From Chitinilyticum piscinae (GTDB lineage Bacteria > Pseudomonadota > Gammaproteobacteria > Burkholderiales > Chitinibacteraceae): a DNA stretch of 64,000 nt. The notes beneath the pieces are model-generated. The model ran no database searches. It had not been told where the DNA came from and worked only from the letters and a program-made list of their open reading frames with translations. A program made the position numbers and the translations under genes. Below, one piece after another: positions 25,786-34,637 of the stretch (its first letter is position 1; every line of letters begins with the position of its first letter). The DNA is taken from the NCBI RefSeq assembly GCF_015223195.1, contig NZ_JADFUA010000005.1, positions 62,001 to 126,000 on the forward strand, read 5' to 3'.

Positions 25786-26241
25786 ATGCTGCGCACGCTG
25801 ACCGAGGCCGATCTGCCGGCATTGCTGGCACTGGATGCCGCGACCAATAACCATCCCTGGTCAGAAAGCAGCTGGCGCAGCTCGCTGGCCGGGCACCTGT
25901 GTCTCGGGCTCTTCACCCCTGGCCGGCTGGCCGGGTTCTGCGTCGTCATGCCGCTGGTGGACGAGGCCGAGCTGCTGCTGATCGCGGTCGCACCGGAGCT
26001 GCAGCGACAAGGGCATGCCAGCACCTTGCTGCAGGCGGCCATGGTTGAGCTGCAGCAGCGCGGCATGGTGCAGCTGTTTCTGGAAGTCCGTGCCGGCAAT
26101 TGCACAGCCCAAGCCTTCTACGCCCGTCATGGCTTTGTACAAACCGGGCTACGCAAGGGGTATTACCCGCTAGACCGCGAACGGGAAGATGCACTGATCT
26201 ATACCCTTGATAGTATAAATTGCGGAGCGATGAGTCGATGA
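25786..26241 (+). CDS. rimI: Ribosomal protein S18 N-alpha-acetyltransferase RimI
   Basis: A 151-residue GNAT acetyltransferase. The acetyl-CoA site is in LLIAVAPELQRQGHASTLLQAA (motif A), followed by LEVRAGNCTAQAFYARHGFVQTGLRKGYY, which is typical of RimI. It acetylates the N-terminus of ribosomal protein S18. The ATG at 25786 is used; a GTG four codons upstream overlaps tsaB. The pairing tsaB-rimI is common in proteobacteria. Confidence 0.9.
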   Translation: MLRTLTEADLPALLALDAATNNHPWSESSWRSSLAGHLCLGLFTPGRLAGFCVVMPLVDEAELLLIAVAPELQRQGHASTLLQAAMVELQQRGMVQLFLEVRAGNCTAQAFYARHGFVQTGLRKGYYPLDREREDALIYTLDSINCGAMSR

Positions 26242-27155
26242 GCCTGCGCAACGACAGACTGGCGGCACTGGACCTAGGCCCATTCTGGATCAGACGCAGT
26301 GTGCTGGCCGACATGGCGCAGGCCGAACAGGATGCGCAGGCCGCCAGAGTCGAAAATCACGCCCCAGCCCTCGCCGCTGACCGCGTCGCCAGCGAAACAC
26401 CGACACCCGCACCGGGACACCACACCCCGTCACCGGTTTCCCGCACGGCACAAAAACTGCTGGAACAAGTTACCCGGGTACGTCGCCCGCAGCAGGATGA
26501 CACGCCTGCTCACACCGGAGCGGACAACGAAACCAGCAAGGACGAACGCAGCCTGCGCATCGCCCGGCTCGACTGGCAGGAATTGCAGGAAGAAGTCCGC
26601 GGCTGTAGCGCTTGCGGGCTATGCCAGCAGCGCCAGCAGGCGGTATTCGGTGTCGGCAACAAGCGCCCGCGGATTGCCATCGTCGGCGAAGCGCCGGGCG
26701 CCGAAGAGGATCGGCTGGGCGAACCCTTTGTCGGTGCGGCCGGCCAGCTGCTCGACAATATGCTGCGCGCCATCGGGCACAGCCGCGGCGATCAGGTCTA
26801 CATTGCCAATGTGCTGAAATGCCGCCCACCGGGCAACCGCAATCCGGCTCCCGAGGAGGTTGCACGCTGCACGCCCTTTCTGGACCGCCAGCTGGCACTG
26901 CTGCAGCCTCAGGTGATTTTCGCCGTAGGGCGTTTTGCCATTTCCCATCTGCTGCGCACCGATGCTCCAGTCTCCGCCCTGCGCGGCCGGGTGCACCAGT
27001 GGCAGGGTATTCCGCTCGTCGTGAGCTACCACCCTGCTTACCTGCTGCGCAATCTGCCGGACAAGTCCAAGGCCTGGTCAGACCTGCTGCTATTACAGGA
27101 CACCTTGCAACAGCAACTTGCAAAAGGAATGCAGGCTCCAGCCCAGATCGTCTAG
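26238..27155 (+). CDS. Uracil-DNA glycosylase, 4Fe-4S family
   Basis: A 305-residue protein whose C-terminal 190 residues are an iron-sulfur uracil-DNA glycosylase. Cys126 and Cys129 (CGLC), Cys195 (LKCRPPGNRNP) and Cys211 match the spacing of the four cluster ligands. Catalytic-region motifs are VGEAPGAEEDRLGEPFVGAAG and VSYHPAYLLRN. It removes uracil from DNA to start base excision repair. The N-terminal 110 residues are low in complexity, Ala/Pro/His-rich and not conserved. The ATGA overlap with rimI sets the start at 26238. Confidence 0.92.
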   Translation: MSLRNDRLAALDLGPFWIRRSVLADMAQAEQDAQAARVENHAPALAADRVASETPTPAPGHHTPSPVSRTAQKLLEQVTRVRRPQQDDTPAHTGADNETSKDERSLRIARLDWQELQEEVRGCSACGLCQQRQQAVFGVGNKRPRIAIVGEAPGAEEDRLGEPFVGAAGQLLDNMLRAIGHSRGDQVYIANVLKCRPPGNRNPAPEEVARCTPFLDRQLALLQPQVIFAVGRFAISHLLRTDAPVSALRGRVHQWQGIPLVVSYHPAYLLRNLPDKSKAWSDLLLLQDTLQQQLAKGMQAPAQIV

Positions 27156-27187
27156 AGTGGAAGTAAATCTGCTCCCGATCCGGTTCA

Positions 27188-28402
27188 ATGTCCTCAACCC
27201 TGCACATCGGCCGCCAGCCCATCGTCAATCGCGACGGTGAACTCTTTGCCTACGAATTGCTGTTTCGCGACAGCCAGCACAACCGGGCGACGGTTCTGGA
27301 TGACTTCGCCGCCACCTCGCACGTCATCCGCAACGCCTTTGGCGAATTCGGGCTGGGTCACGTACTGGAAAATCGCAGCGGCTTCATCAATGTCAGCGCC
27401 GATCTGCTGCTGTCGGACACCATCGAGCTGCTGCCAGCAGCGACTGTGGTACTGGAAATTCTGGAAACGGTCGAACTCAGCGAGGCCGTCGTTGCCCGCT
27501 GTGCCGAGCTCGCCGCCAAAGGATTCCGTCTGGCACTGGATGACGTCCTTGAATTCGACGCACGCCACCAGCCGCTGCTGCCACATATCCATGTCGTGAA
27601 GATCGATGTGCTTGCCTGCACACCTGCCCAGCTGGCGCATGCCGTAGCCGCGTTCCGACCATTCGGGGTTATGCTGCTGGCAGAGAAAATCGACTCGATG
27701 GAACAGTACGCGCAATGCCGCGAGCTGGGCTTCGACCTGTTCCAGGGCTATTTCTTTGCCCGGCCCACCATTCTGACCAGCAAGCAATCCAGTCCGCCGA
27801 ACTGGGCCTTGCTGCAACTGCTCGGCCTGCTCAATCGCGATGCTTCGTTGGCCGAGCTGGTACAGGCCTTCAAGCCCTCGCCCCAGATGAGTTTCACCTT
27901 GCTCAAGCTGGTCAACTCGGTCGCCTGCGGCGCGCCCTGCCACATCGACAGCATCGAGCACGCGATTGCCATTCTCGGACGGCGCCAGCTGATGCGCTGG
28001 GTCCAGCTCCTGCTGTTTACCCGGCAGGAACAGGGCCTGCCCAAGCAGGATCCGCTGGTCAATCTGGCCGTCTGCCGCGGCCGGCTGATGGAGTTGCTTG
28101 CCCAGCAGCGCCATCCGGGCAATCGCTCGCTGGCCGAGCAGGGCTTCATGGTCGGTTTGCTCTCCTTGCTGGACGCGCTCTACCAGCAGCCACGCGACAC
28201 CCTGCTGAATCCGCTGCAACTGCAGGATGATGTGCGCACCGCGCTGCTGGACGGATCAGGTACGCTGGGCTTGCTGCTTGCCGAAGTCCTGGCACTGGAA
28301 AGCAGCGAACCATCCCCTCCCGATCTGGCCAGTGATGCGGCGGGACTGCTGCTTGAGGCAATGCAATGGACAGACCGACTGTTGCTGGAGGTCGGAGGCT
28401 GA
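27188..28402 (+). CDS. EAL-HDOD signalling protein (YuxH-like)
   Basis: A 404-residue protein. The N-terminal half is an EAL-like domain: HIGRQPIVNRDGELFAYELLFRDS, INVSADLL, LALDDVLEFDA, VKIDVLA, LAEKIDSMEQYAQCRELGFDLFQGYFFARP. Its motifs deviate from active EAL enzymes (YELLFR for EALLR and no DDFGTG), as is usual in this family. The C-terminal half is an HDOD domain (LKPSPQMSFTLLKLVNS...HAIAILGRRQLMRW). Such proteins act as scaffolds in c-di-GMP or stress signalling. It heads a three-gene signalling operon and overlaps the kinase start by one base. Confidence 0.85.
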   Translation: MSSTLHIGRQPIVNRDGELFAYELLFRDSQHNRATVLDDFAATSHVIRNAFGEFGLGHVLENRSGFINVSADLLLSDTIELLPAATVVLEILETVELSEAVVARCAELAAKGFRLALDDVLEFDARHQPLLPHIHVVKIDVLACTPAQLAHAVAAFRPFGVMLLAEKIDSMEQYAQCRELGFDLFQGYFFARPTILTSKQSSPPNWALLQLLGLLNRDASLAELVQAFKPSPQMSFTLLKLVNSVACGAPCHIDSIEHAIAILGRRQLMRWVQLLLFTRQEQGLPKQDPLVNLAVCRGRLMELLAQQRHPGNRSLAEQGFMVGLLSLLDALYQQPRDTLLNPLQLQDDVRTALLDGSGTLGLLLAEVLALESSEPSPPDLASDAAGLLLEAMQWTDRLLLEVGG

Positions 28403-30921
28403 TGGAAAAGCTGTATCTGCTGCTGGATCGCTTCCCACAAGCCGCACTGCGCACCGGCGTTGCGCTGGTGACCCTGTTTGCCATCGCCCTGTGCAGCAGG
28501 CTGGGCAGTCATATTGACAACATCGCCAATGAAAACCGCCTGAACTCCTTGAAAGGCGAAGCCCGCCAGTACGGCGATGCTTTCCGCCTCTGGCTGCACG
28601 GCATGGAGCAGCGCAGCCTGACCTTGCAGCAGCTCTGCCGCAGCGATACGGAAACGCAGAACTGCATCACGGCACGCTACAGCGTACAGCTGCTAGCCCC
28701 GTATGCGAGGGTATCGATCAGCAAGGGAGTCATTTCAGCTGATCCGGGCACATACCCTCAGGGAGTACTAGCCGGAACCGAGGCCTTGCCGGAACAACTG
28801 CAAGCGGCACTGCGCAGCGTGGCCACGGGAACGTCACCGCAGTGGCTGCTGGATGACCGCGACCCCCAGGGCATCTACCATGCCATCGCGCTTAGCCCGG
28901 AACGCTTGCTGCTAAGCCGCATCGAGCGCAAGCAGCTCAATACCTTGCTGGCGCCCGGCCTCTCCGGCGCCCTGCGTCCGGTCCTGGCGCTGACCGTCAC
29001 CGGAGTGGGCTCCCCCCGCTACCTTGCCGGCGATCCGGACAGCACATTGCTGCTGCCGCTGCAGGAATGGCATAGCAACGGCAAGTGGCAGCTGGGCTGG
29101 ACAACGCCGCTGCAGCTGCAACCCGGCCCGCTGCATGAGCTGGCAAACCTGATTACCGGCGTGGGCATTCTGATCAGCATTCTGACCGGTGCCATCGGCT
29201 GGATAGCCCTCAATGGCCTCTATGCCAGCCGCCGGCATGCGCGCGACCTGGAAAGCCTGACCGAAGAGCTGGCCGACAGCGAGCGCAATTACCGCATGCT
29301 GGTCGAGCAGATTCCCGGTATTGTCTTTCGCAGCAAACCCGGTGAAAACGGCCACCAGTTGTTGCTGGCCAGCCCCAGCATCAGCCTGATGACCGGTTAC
29401 GCCGAACGGGAATTTCTGCCCTCCGGATCACGGCAGTACATGGAGCTGGTGCATCCGCAGGACCAGGCCAAGCTGGCGGAACAGGTTCGCGCGCACAGCC
29501 AGAGTGAAGGCACATACGAGATCGAATACCGTCTCCGCTCCGGCCGGGGCCAGTGGCTGTGGGTACTCGAATGTGCCCAGTCGCGCGAGCACCCATCGGG
29601 CGCCATCCTGATCGACGGCATCGTATTCGACATTACTGCCCGCAAACAGGCTCAATACACGCTGCAGCAGAGCGATACCATGCTGCACGCCATCATCGAC
29701 CAGCCCGCGCACATTGCCATCCAGGGCTACACGAGCGATGGCCATGTCGTATTCTGGAATCGCGCCAGCGAATTGCTGTATGGCTGGAGCAGCGCCGAGG
29801 CCGTGGGTAAACGGGTAGATCAGCTGCTCTTCAACAGCCGTGAGTTGCTGAGCTTTCTGACCCAACTCAGCGATGTGGCCCGAACCCATCAGGCGGCCGA
29901 ACCATTCGAGGCCCCGCTGCAGACCAAATCCGGACAGCGGCGCTGGGCACTCTGCACGATTTTTCTGGTGGACGATTACCTGGGTGAACAGGTATTTGTC
30001 TGCATGGATGTCGATATCCATGCCCGCAAGGAAGCCGAGCAGGAACTGCAGGCCATGCAGCAACGGCTGCAATCGGAAGTCCATCAAAGCCAGCGCGAAC
30101 TGCAGACGGCCAATTCCGAGCTTGAGCAGGCACTCAAAAGCCTGGTACATGCCGAAACACTGGCCACCCTGGGCAGTCTGGTTGCCGGCCTTGCCCACGA
30201 GCTGAACACGCCGCTGGGCAATACCCTGACCGTCGCCACCACCCTGCGCGACAGTGCCAGGGACATCGGCCAGCATAACGAGAATGGCACCCTGAAGAAA
30301 TCCAGCGTGCTCGAATTTCTTGCTCTGAGTGACGAGGCAGCCGAACTGATCGAGCGCAATGCCCGCCGCGCCAGCGAGCTGATCGCCCATTTCAAGACAG
30401 TAGCCACCGATACCAGCAGTGAGCGCCGGCGCGAATTCGATCTGGGGCAGACCATCCGCGAAGTGCTGACCACGCTCACTCCCCAGCTGAAACACCAGCC
30501 GCACCGCATCACGGTCGCGGCCGACGACGGGCTGCTGCTCGACAGCTATCCGGGAGCGCTGGAACAGATCCTGACCAATCTGATCATCAACAGCATCAAG
30601 CATGCATTCGCTGAGGGGCTGGCCGGCCAGATCACCATTTCCGCCTGCCGCAGTGCAGACGAACTGATCCAGCTGCAGTATCGCGACGATGGTTGCGGCA
30701 TCCCGCCCGAACAGCAGGAAGACGTCTTCACCCCGTTTTTCACCACCAAACTGGCCGAGGGCGGCAGCGGTCTTGGTCTATACATAGTGAAGAATCTGAC
30801 GGAAACAGTGCTCGGTGGCAGCTTGCGTCTGGAAAGCACGCCCGGGCAAGGCACGGCATTCACGCTTGATCTACCACGCGTGGCGCCAGCCGAAACGAGG
30901 AAAGAGAACAACAATGGCTGA
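28402..30921 (+). CDS. Membrane PAS-domain sensor histidine kinase
   Basis: An 839-residue kinase. TM1 is at about 15-33 and TM2 at about 250-272, enclosing a 210-residue periplasmic domain with two Cys (Cys79, Cys88). Two PAS domains follow (about 295-410 and 425-545) and then a coiled coil. The H box is LAHELNTPLGNTLT with His599. The ATPase domain has NLIINSIKHAF, DDGCGIPPEQQEDVFTPFFTTK and GSGLGLYIVKN. There is no receiver domain, so its partner should be the response regulator that overlaps its 3' end. GGAGG precedes the start, which overlaps the previous stop (TGATG). Confidence 0.9.
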   Translation: MEKLYLLLDRFPQAALRTGVALVTLFAIALCSRLGSHIDNIANENRLNSLKGEARQYGDAFRLWLHGMEQRSLTLQQLCRSDTETQNCITARYSVQLLAPYARVSISKGVISADPGTYPQGVLAGTEALPEQLQAALRSVATGTSPQWLLDDRDPQGIYHAIALSPERLLLSRIERKQLNTLLAPGLSGALRPVLALTVTGVGSPRYLAGDPDSTLLLPLQEWHSNGKWQLGWTTPLQLQPGPLHELANLITGVGILISILTGAIGWIALNGLYASRRHARDLESLTEELADSERNYRMLVEQIPGIVFRSKPGENGHQLLLASPSISLMTGYAEREFLPSGSRQYMELVHPQDQAKLAEQVRAHSQSEGTYEIEYRLRSGRGQWLWVLECAQSREHPSGAILIDGIVFDITARKQAQYTLQQSDTMLHAIIDQPAHIAIQGYTSDGHVVFWNRASELLYGWSSAEAVGKRVDQLLFNSRELLSFLTQLSDVARTHQAAEPFEAPLQTKSGQRRWALCTIFLVDDYLGEQVFVCMDVDIHARKEAEQELQAMQQRLQSEVHQSQRELQTANSELEQALKSLVHAETLATLGSLVAGLAHELNTPLGNTLTVATTLRDSARDIGQHNENGTLKKSSVLEFLALSDEAAELIERNARRASELIAHFKTVATDTSSERRREFDLGQTIREVLTTLTPQLKHQPHRITVAADDGLLLDSYPGALEQILTNLIINSIKHAFAEGLAGQITISACRSADELIQLQYRDDGCGIPPEQQEDVFTPFFTTKLAEGGSGLGLYIVKNLTETVLGGSLRLESTPGQGTAFTLDLPRVAPAETRKENNNG

Positions 30922-33142
30922 ACACGACCAGGATGAAGTGCTGCAATGGCTGGAGGAAGAGGACGAACAGGATGCAAACCATGTTCCGGCATGGCCGGTG
31001 CTGGTTGTCGACGACGACGACGCGGTGCATGCCGCAACCCGGCTGGCGCTGCACGGCATCCATATCCAGCACCGCCCCCTTGAACTGACCCATGCCTCAT
31101 CGGCCAGCGAGGCAAGAGAGATTCTGGAAGCACGGCGTGATTTTGCAGTGATCTTGCTCGATGTCGTCATGGAAAGTGGCCAGGCCGGCCTGGAACTGGT
31201 CGGTGATATCCGCAACCGTTATGGCATGAGCGAGTGCCGCATCATCCTGCGTACCGGCCAGCCCGGCTACGCGCCGGAAATTTCCGTATTCAATGAATAC
31301 GACATCAATGATTACCGCACCAAGTCCGAGCTGACCCGCACCCGGCTGATCACTGCCATTACTGCCGCGCTGCGCTCCTACGATCAGATCCGCACCATTG
31401 CCGAAAATCGCCGGGGGCTGGAGCTGATTGTCAGCGCAGTAGCCGACCTGATGGAAAAACACGCGCTGACGCAGTTTGCCGAAGGCGTACTCACCCAGAT
31501 GACCGCCCTGCTGAAGCTGCCACTGGACGGGATTGTCTGCGCGCAGCGCGGCTCACCGCTGGATAGCGAGGATGAACGCCTCTATATCGTCGGCGCAGCT
31601 GGCCGCCTTGCGCATCTGATCACCGCGCCAGTCGAGGAACTGCACGAACCGGAAATCGAAACCGCGATCTTCCGCTGCATTAATCAACAAGCTCATCTGT
31701 TCGAAACGGAATCGACGACCCTTTATCTCAAGGGCGGCAACCAGGAGGCGGCCGTCTATCTGCACACCGGCAGTGGCCTCTCGGACCAGGATCGGCAGCT
31801 GGTCGAAGTATTTGCCGCCAACATCAGCGCCTGCTTCGGCAACGTCAAGCAGGTGGAGATGCTCAACTACGTGGCCTACCACGATACGCTGACCCGGCTG
31901 GCCAATCGCAGCTGCTTCATCCTGTGGCTGGATGTGGCTTCTCGCCAGCGCAATGAAAGCGATGTGGTCTGCCTGCTCGACGTGGACCATTTTGCCGACG
32001 TCAATGATGCGCTGGGCCACGATGTCGGGAATGCGCTGCTGGTCGCCGTTGCCGACCGGCTGGAGGCGCACCTGGGGAAAAGCTGCAAGCTGGCGCGCAC
32101 CGGAGCCGATATTTTCGGCCTGCTCGGGCCAGAATCCGAACTGAATCCGGCCAATCTGCAGCGCATTTTCTCCCAGCCTTTCGCGGCCGGAGAGCACCAT
32201 CTACCCGTCAGCATTTCCTGTGGCTACTGTCGCATGCTGGAAAGCGGTGAATCCGGGTTTACGCTGCTCAAGCGCGCCAATATCGCACTGAACCGTGCGA
32301 AAAAGCACTATCACGAAAGCCATGAATATTTCATGGCCGACATGGAAGACAACACCCGCTGGCGTCTGGAAGTCATTCGGCATCTGCGGCAGGACTTCCA
32401 GAGCAACAAGCTGCAGGTCTGGTACCAGCCGCAGATCGAACTGAACAGCAATCGCGTCGTTGGCATGGAAGCACTGGTGCGCTGGCCAGGAGAAAACGGC
32501 TTCGTTCAGCCTCCATCCGTGTTTATTCCTCTGGCCGAATATTCCGGTCTGATTGTTGAAATCGGCGAATGGGTACTGGCCGAAGCCGCCGATGCCTGGC
32601 GCAGCCTGCAGGATCTGCCCAATGCACCGCACCGCGTCGCCGTCAACGTAAGCATGCCGCAATTCCGCAACCGCATGCTGATCGACCGGATAGCCCATAT
32701 CCTGGGCTCGCACCGGCTGCCGCCCACGGCGCTCGAACTGGAAATCACCGAGAGCATTGCGATGGACGAACCCAAGGTCGTGATTTCCGCACTTGGCGCC
32801 CTGAAGGAACTGGGGATCCGCATCTCGATTGACGACTTCGGCACCGGATTTTCGTCACTCGGGCAGTTGCGGGCCCTACCGATCAATTGCCTCAAGATCG
32901 ACCAAAGTTTCATCCGTGAAATTGCCAACGGCCGGGGCGGGATGTACGCGGAAACCATCGTGGCTCTGGCCTCGAAACTGGGACTGTCGACGATTGCCGA
33001 AGGGGTCGAAACCACCGAGCAGGCCGGTTTCCTGCGCGGACTGGGCTGCGACGAGGCACAGGGCTATCTGTATGCCAAGCCGATGACCCTGGCGGATCTC
33101 CGCCAGTGGCTGGAGCAGCGCATCCCGGCGCACCGCGGCTAG
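30914..33142 (+). CDS. Response regulator with REC, DUF3369-like, degenerate GGDEF and intact EAL domains
   Basis: A 742-residue predicted c-di-GMP phosphodiesterase. The receiver has acidic residues 33-36 and phosphoacceptor Asp83. A 160-residue middle segment resembles DUF3369/GAF-like linkers. The GGDEF domain (about 320-465) has TGADIF at 396-401 in place of GGDEF, so cyclase activity is unlikely. The EAL domain keeps MEALVRW (Glu519), VNVSMPQF, ELEITES, IDDFGTGFSS (Asp640-Asp641), LKIDQSFI and AEGVET, all needed for hydrolysis. GAGGAAAGAG precedes the ATG at 30914, which overlaps the kinase gene. The kinase is its expected phosphodonor. Confidence 0.9.
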   Translation: MAEHDQDEVLQWLEEEDEQDANHVPAWPVLVVDDDDAVHAATRLALHGIHIQHRPLELTHASSASEAREILEARRDFAVILLDVVMESGQAGLELVGDIRNRYGMSECRIILRTGQPGYAPEISVFNEYDINDYRTKSELTRTRLITAITAALRSYDQIRTIAENRRGLELIVSAVADLMEKHALTQFAEGVLTQMTALLKLPLDGIVCAQRGSPLDSEDERLYIVGAAGRLAHLITAPVEELHEPEIETAIFRCINQQAHLFETESTTLYLKGGNQEAAVYLHTGSGLSDQDRQLVEVFAANISACFGNVKQVEMLNYVAYHDTLTRLANRSCFILWLDVASRQRNESDVVCLLDVDHFADVNDALGHDVGNALLVAVADRLEAHLGKSCKLARTGADIFGLLGPESELNPANLQRIFSQPFAAGEHHLPVSISCGYCRMLESGESGFTLLKRANIALNRAKKHYHESHEYFMADMEDNTRWRLEVIRHLRQDFQSNKLQVWYQPQIELNSNRVVGMEALVRWPGENGFVQPPSVFIPLAEYSGLIVEIGEWVLAEAADAWRSLQDLPNAPHRVAVNVSMPQFRNRMLIDRIAHILGSHRLPPTALELEITESIAMDEPKVVISALGALKELGIRISIDDFGTGFSSLGQLRALPINCLKIDQSFIREIANGRGGMYAETIVALASKLGLSTIAEGVETTEQAGFLRGLGCDEAQGYLYAKPMTLADLRQWLEQRIPAHRG

Positions 33143-33208
33143 ACCGTCACCTGCCTGCGGCAGGGTTTGCGCCAAATCACTGAAGCCGCATTTTTTCCTG
33201 CGCATTCC

Positions 33209-33249
33209 GGCCCGGTCTGCTGAAGACCGGGCCGCATCCGCGTTACAAT
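33209..33249 (+). promoter_or_regulatory. Hairpin and predicted promoter upstream of pgk
   Basis: A 10-bp stem GGCCCGGTCT / AGACCGGGCC (33209-33218 and 33224-33233) without a T-tract is followed by a good -10 box TACAAT (33244-33249), 35 bases before the pgk start. The -35 match (TGAAGA, 33221-33226, spacer 17) is poor and falls in the hairpin. Confidence 0.4.
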
Positions 33250-33283
33250 ACGCCCATTTTCACTGTCACTCTGGAGCTGCTGC

Positions 33284-34516
33284 ATGGCCAAGCTGTTTAT
33301 TGAAGACCTCGATCTCGCCGGCAAACGCGTGCTGATGCGCGTGGATTTCAACGTTCCGGTCAAGAACGGCGTTGTCGAAAGCGACAAGCGCATCCGCGCC
33401 GCGCTGCCCACCATCCGCTACGCACTGGAGCAAGGTGCCTCCGTCGTACTGATGAGCCATCTGGGTCGCCCTAACGGCCAGAAGGTTGAAAAATACAGCC
33501 TGGCTCCGGTTGCCAACCGCCTGTCCGAACTGCTGGGCAAGCCGGTCACCTTCCTGAACGATTGCGTAGGTGCTGAAGTTGAAGCCGCCTGCGCCAAACT
33601 GGCCGCCGGCGACGTGGTCCTGCTGGAAAACGTCCGCTTCCACATCGAGGAAGAAGGCAAGGCCAAAGATGCGGATGGCAACAGCGTGAAGGCCGACCCG
33701 GCCAAGGTGGCCGAATTCCGCGCCAGCCTGTCCAAGCTCGGCGACGTATTTGTGAACGATGCCTTCGGTACCGCGCACCGTGCCCACTCCTCCATGGTTG
33801 GCGTTGATCTGCCGCGCGCATCGGGCCATCTGCTGAAGAAGGAACTCGACTTCCTTGGCGACGCAGTGAACAAGCCGGTTCGCCCGCTGGTTGCCATCAT
33901 TGGTGGCTCCAAGATTTCCGGCAAAATTGATGTGATCGAAGCGCTGCTGCCCAAGGTTGACAAGCTGCTGATCGGCGGCGGCATGGCCTTTACCTTCCTG
34001 AAGGCCAAGGGCCTGGAAATCGGCAAGTCGCTGTGCGAGAACGATAAGGTCGATCTGGCCCGTGAACTGATGGCCAAGGCCGGCGACAAGCTGGAACTGC
34101 CGTCGGACACCATGGTCACCAAAAAGCTGGATTTCGATGCCCGTACGCTCGATGGGCTGGTGCAGGTTGATTCCACCGCCATCCCGGCAGACCAGGAAGG
34201 TGTGGATGTCGGCGCGGCGACCCGTGCCCGCTACGCCGAAATCATCAAGTCCGCCAAGACCGTGCTGTGGAATGGCCCGATGGGCGTCTTCGAAATCGAC
34301 GCTTCGGCTGAAGGCACTTTTGCCATCGCCCACGCGCTGGTTGAAGCCACTGCCGCCGGCGCCATCACCGTTGTTGGCGGCGGTGATTCGGTTGCCGCCG
34401 TGGAAAAAGCCGGCCTGGAAGACAAGGTCTCGCACGTCTCCACCGGCGGTGGCGCATCGCTGGAATTCCTCGAAGGCAAGGCACTGCCGGGCGTGGAAGC
34501 ACTGAGCGACAAGTAA
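33284..34516 (+). CDS. pgk: Phosphoglycerate kinase
   Basis: A 410-residue phosphoglycerate kinase, which makes ATP from 1,3-bisphosphoglycerate in glycolysis. It contains the substrate-binding [19 protein letters not shown] and [13 protein letters not shown], and the nucleotide-binding GGSKISGK and [14 protein letters not shown], with [13 protein letters not shown] near the end. GGAG precedes the ATG at 33284. Codon choice is strongly biased, as in highly expressed genes. It ends in its own terminator. Confidence 0.97.
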   Translation: MAKLFIEDLDLAGKRVLMRVDFNVPVKNGVVESDKRIRAALPTIRYALEQGASVVLMSHLGRPNGQKVEKYSLAPVANRLSELLGKPVTFLNDCVGAEVEAACAKLAAGDVVLLENVRFHIEEEGKAKDADGNSVKADPAKVAEFRASLSKLGDVFVNDAFGTAHRAHSSMVGVDLPRASGHLLKKELDFLGDAVNKPVRPLVAIIGGSKISGKIDVIEALLPKVDKLLIGGGMAFTFLKAKGLEIGKSLCENDKVDLARELMAKAGDKLELPSDTMVTKKLDFDARTLDGLVQVDSTAIPADQEGVDVGAATRARYAEIIKSAKTVLWNGPMGVFEIDASAEGTFAIAHALVEATAAGAITVVGGGDSVAAVEKAGLEDKVSHVSTGGGASLEFLEGKALPGVEALSDK

Positions 34517-34536
34517 GCAACTTCGCACCGCATGAC

Positions 34537-34561
34537 AAAAGCCCCGCACTGCGGGGCTTTT
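34537..34561. terminator. Bidirectional terminator between pgk and cysS
   Basis: AAAAGCCCCGC / GCGGGGCTTTT (34537-34547 and 34551-34561) forms an 11-bp perfect stem with an ACT loop. A-tract and T-tract flank it, so it can serve both converging genes. Confidence 0.9.
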
Positions 34562-34575
34562 GTTTTACATCGGCA

Positions 34576-34622
34576 GGTATATGGCTGAAAGCCATTTTAT
34601 AAAAAGCCTACAGCCATATACC
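34576..34622. repeat. GGTATATG inverted repeat, complete unit
   Basis: Perfect 12-base arms GGTATATGGCTG (34576-34587) and CAGCCATATACC (34611-34622) enclose a 23-base AT-rich spacer. It resembles the unit at 36145-36193 and the half-site at 1639. It lies between convergent pgk and cysS. Confidence 0.75.
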
Positions 34623-34637
34623 CCTAGTAAATAATAA

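Noticed and set aside
33266-34549. A 427-codon minus-strand frame opposite pgk
   Set aside because: Antisense shadow created by the strong codon bias of pgk.
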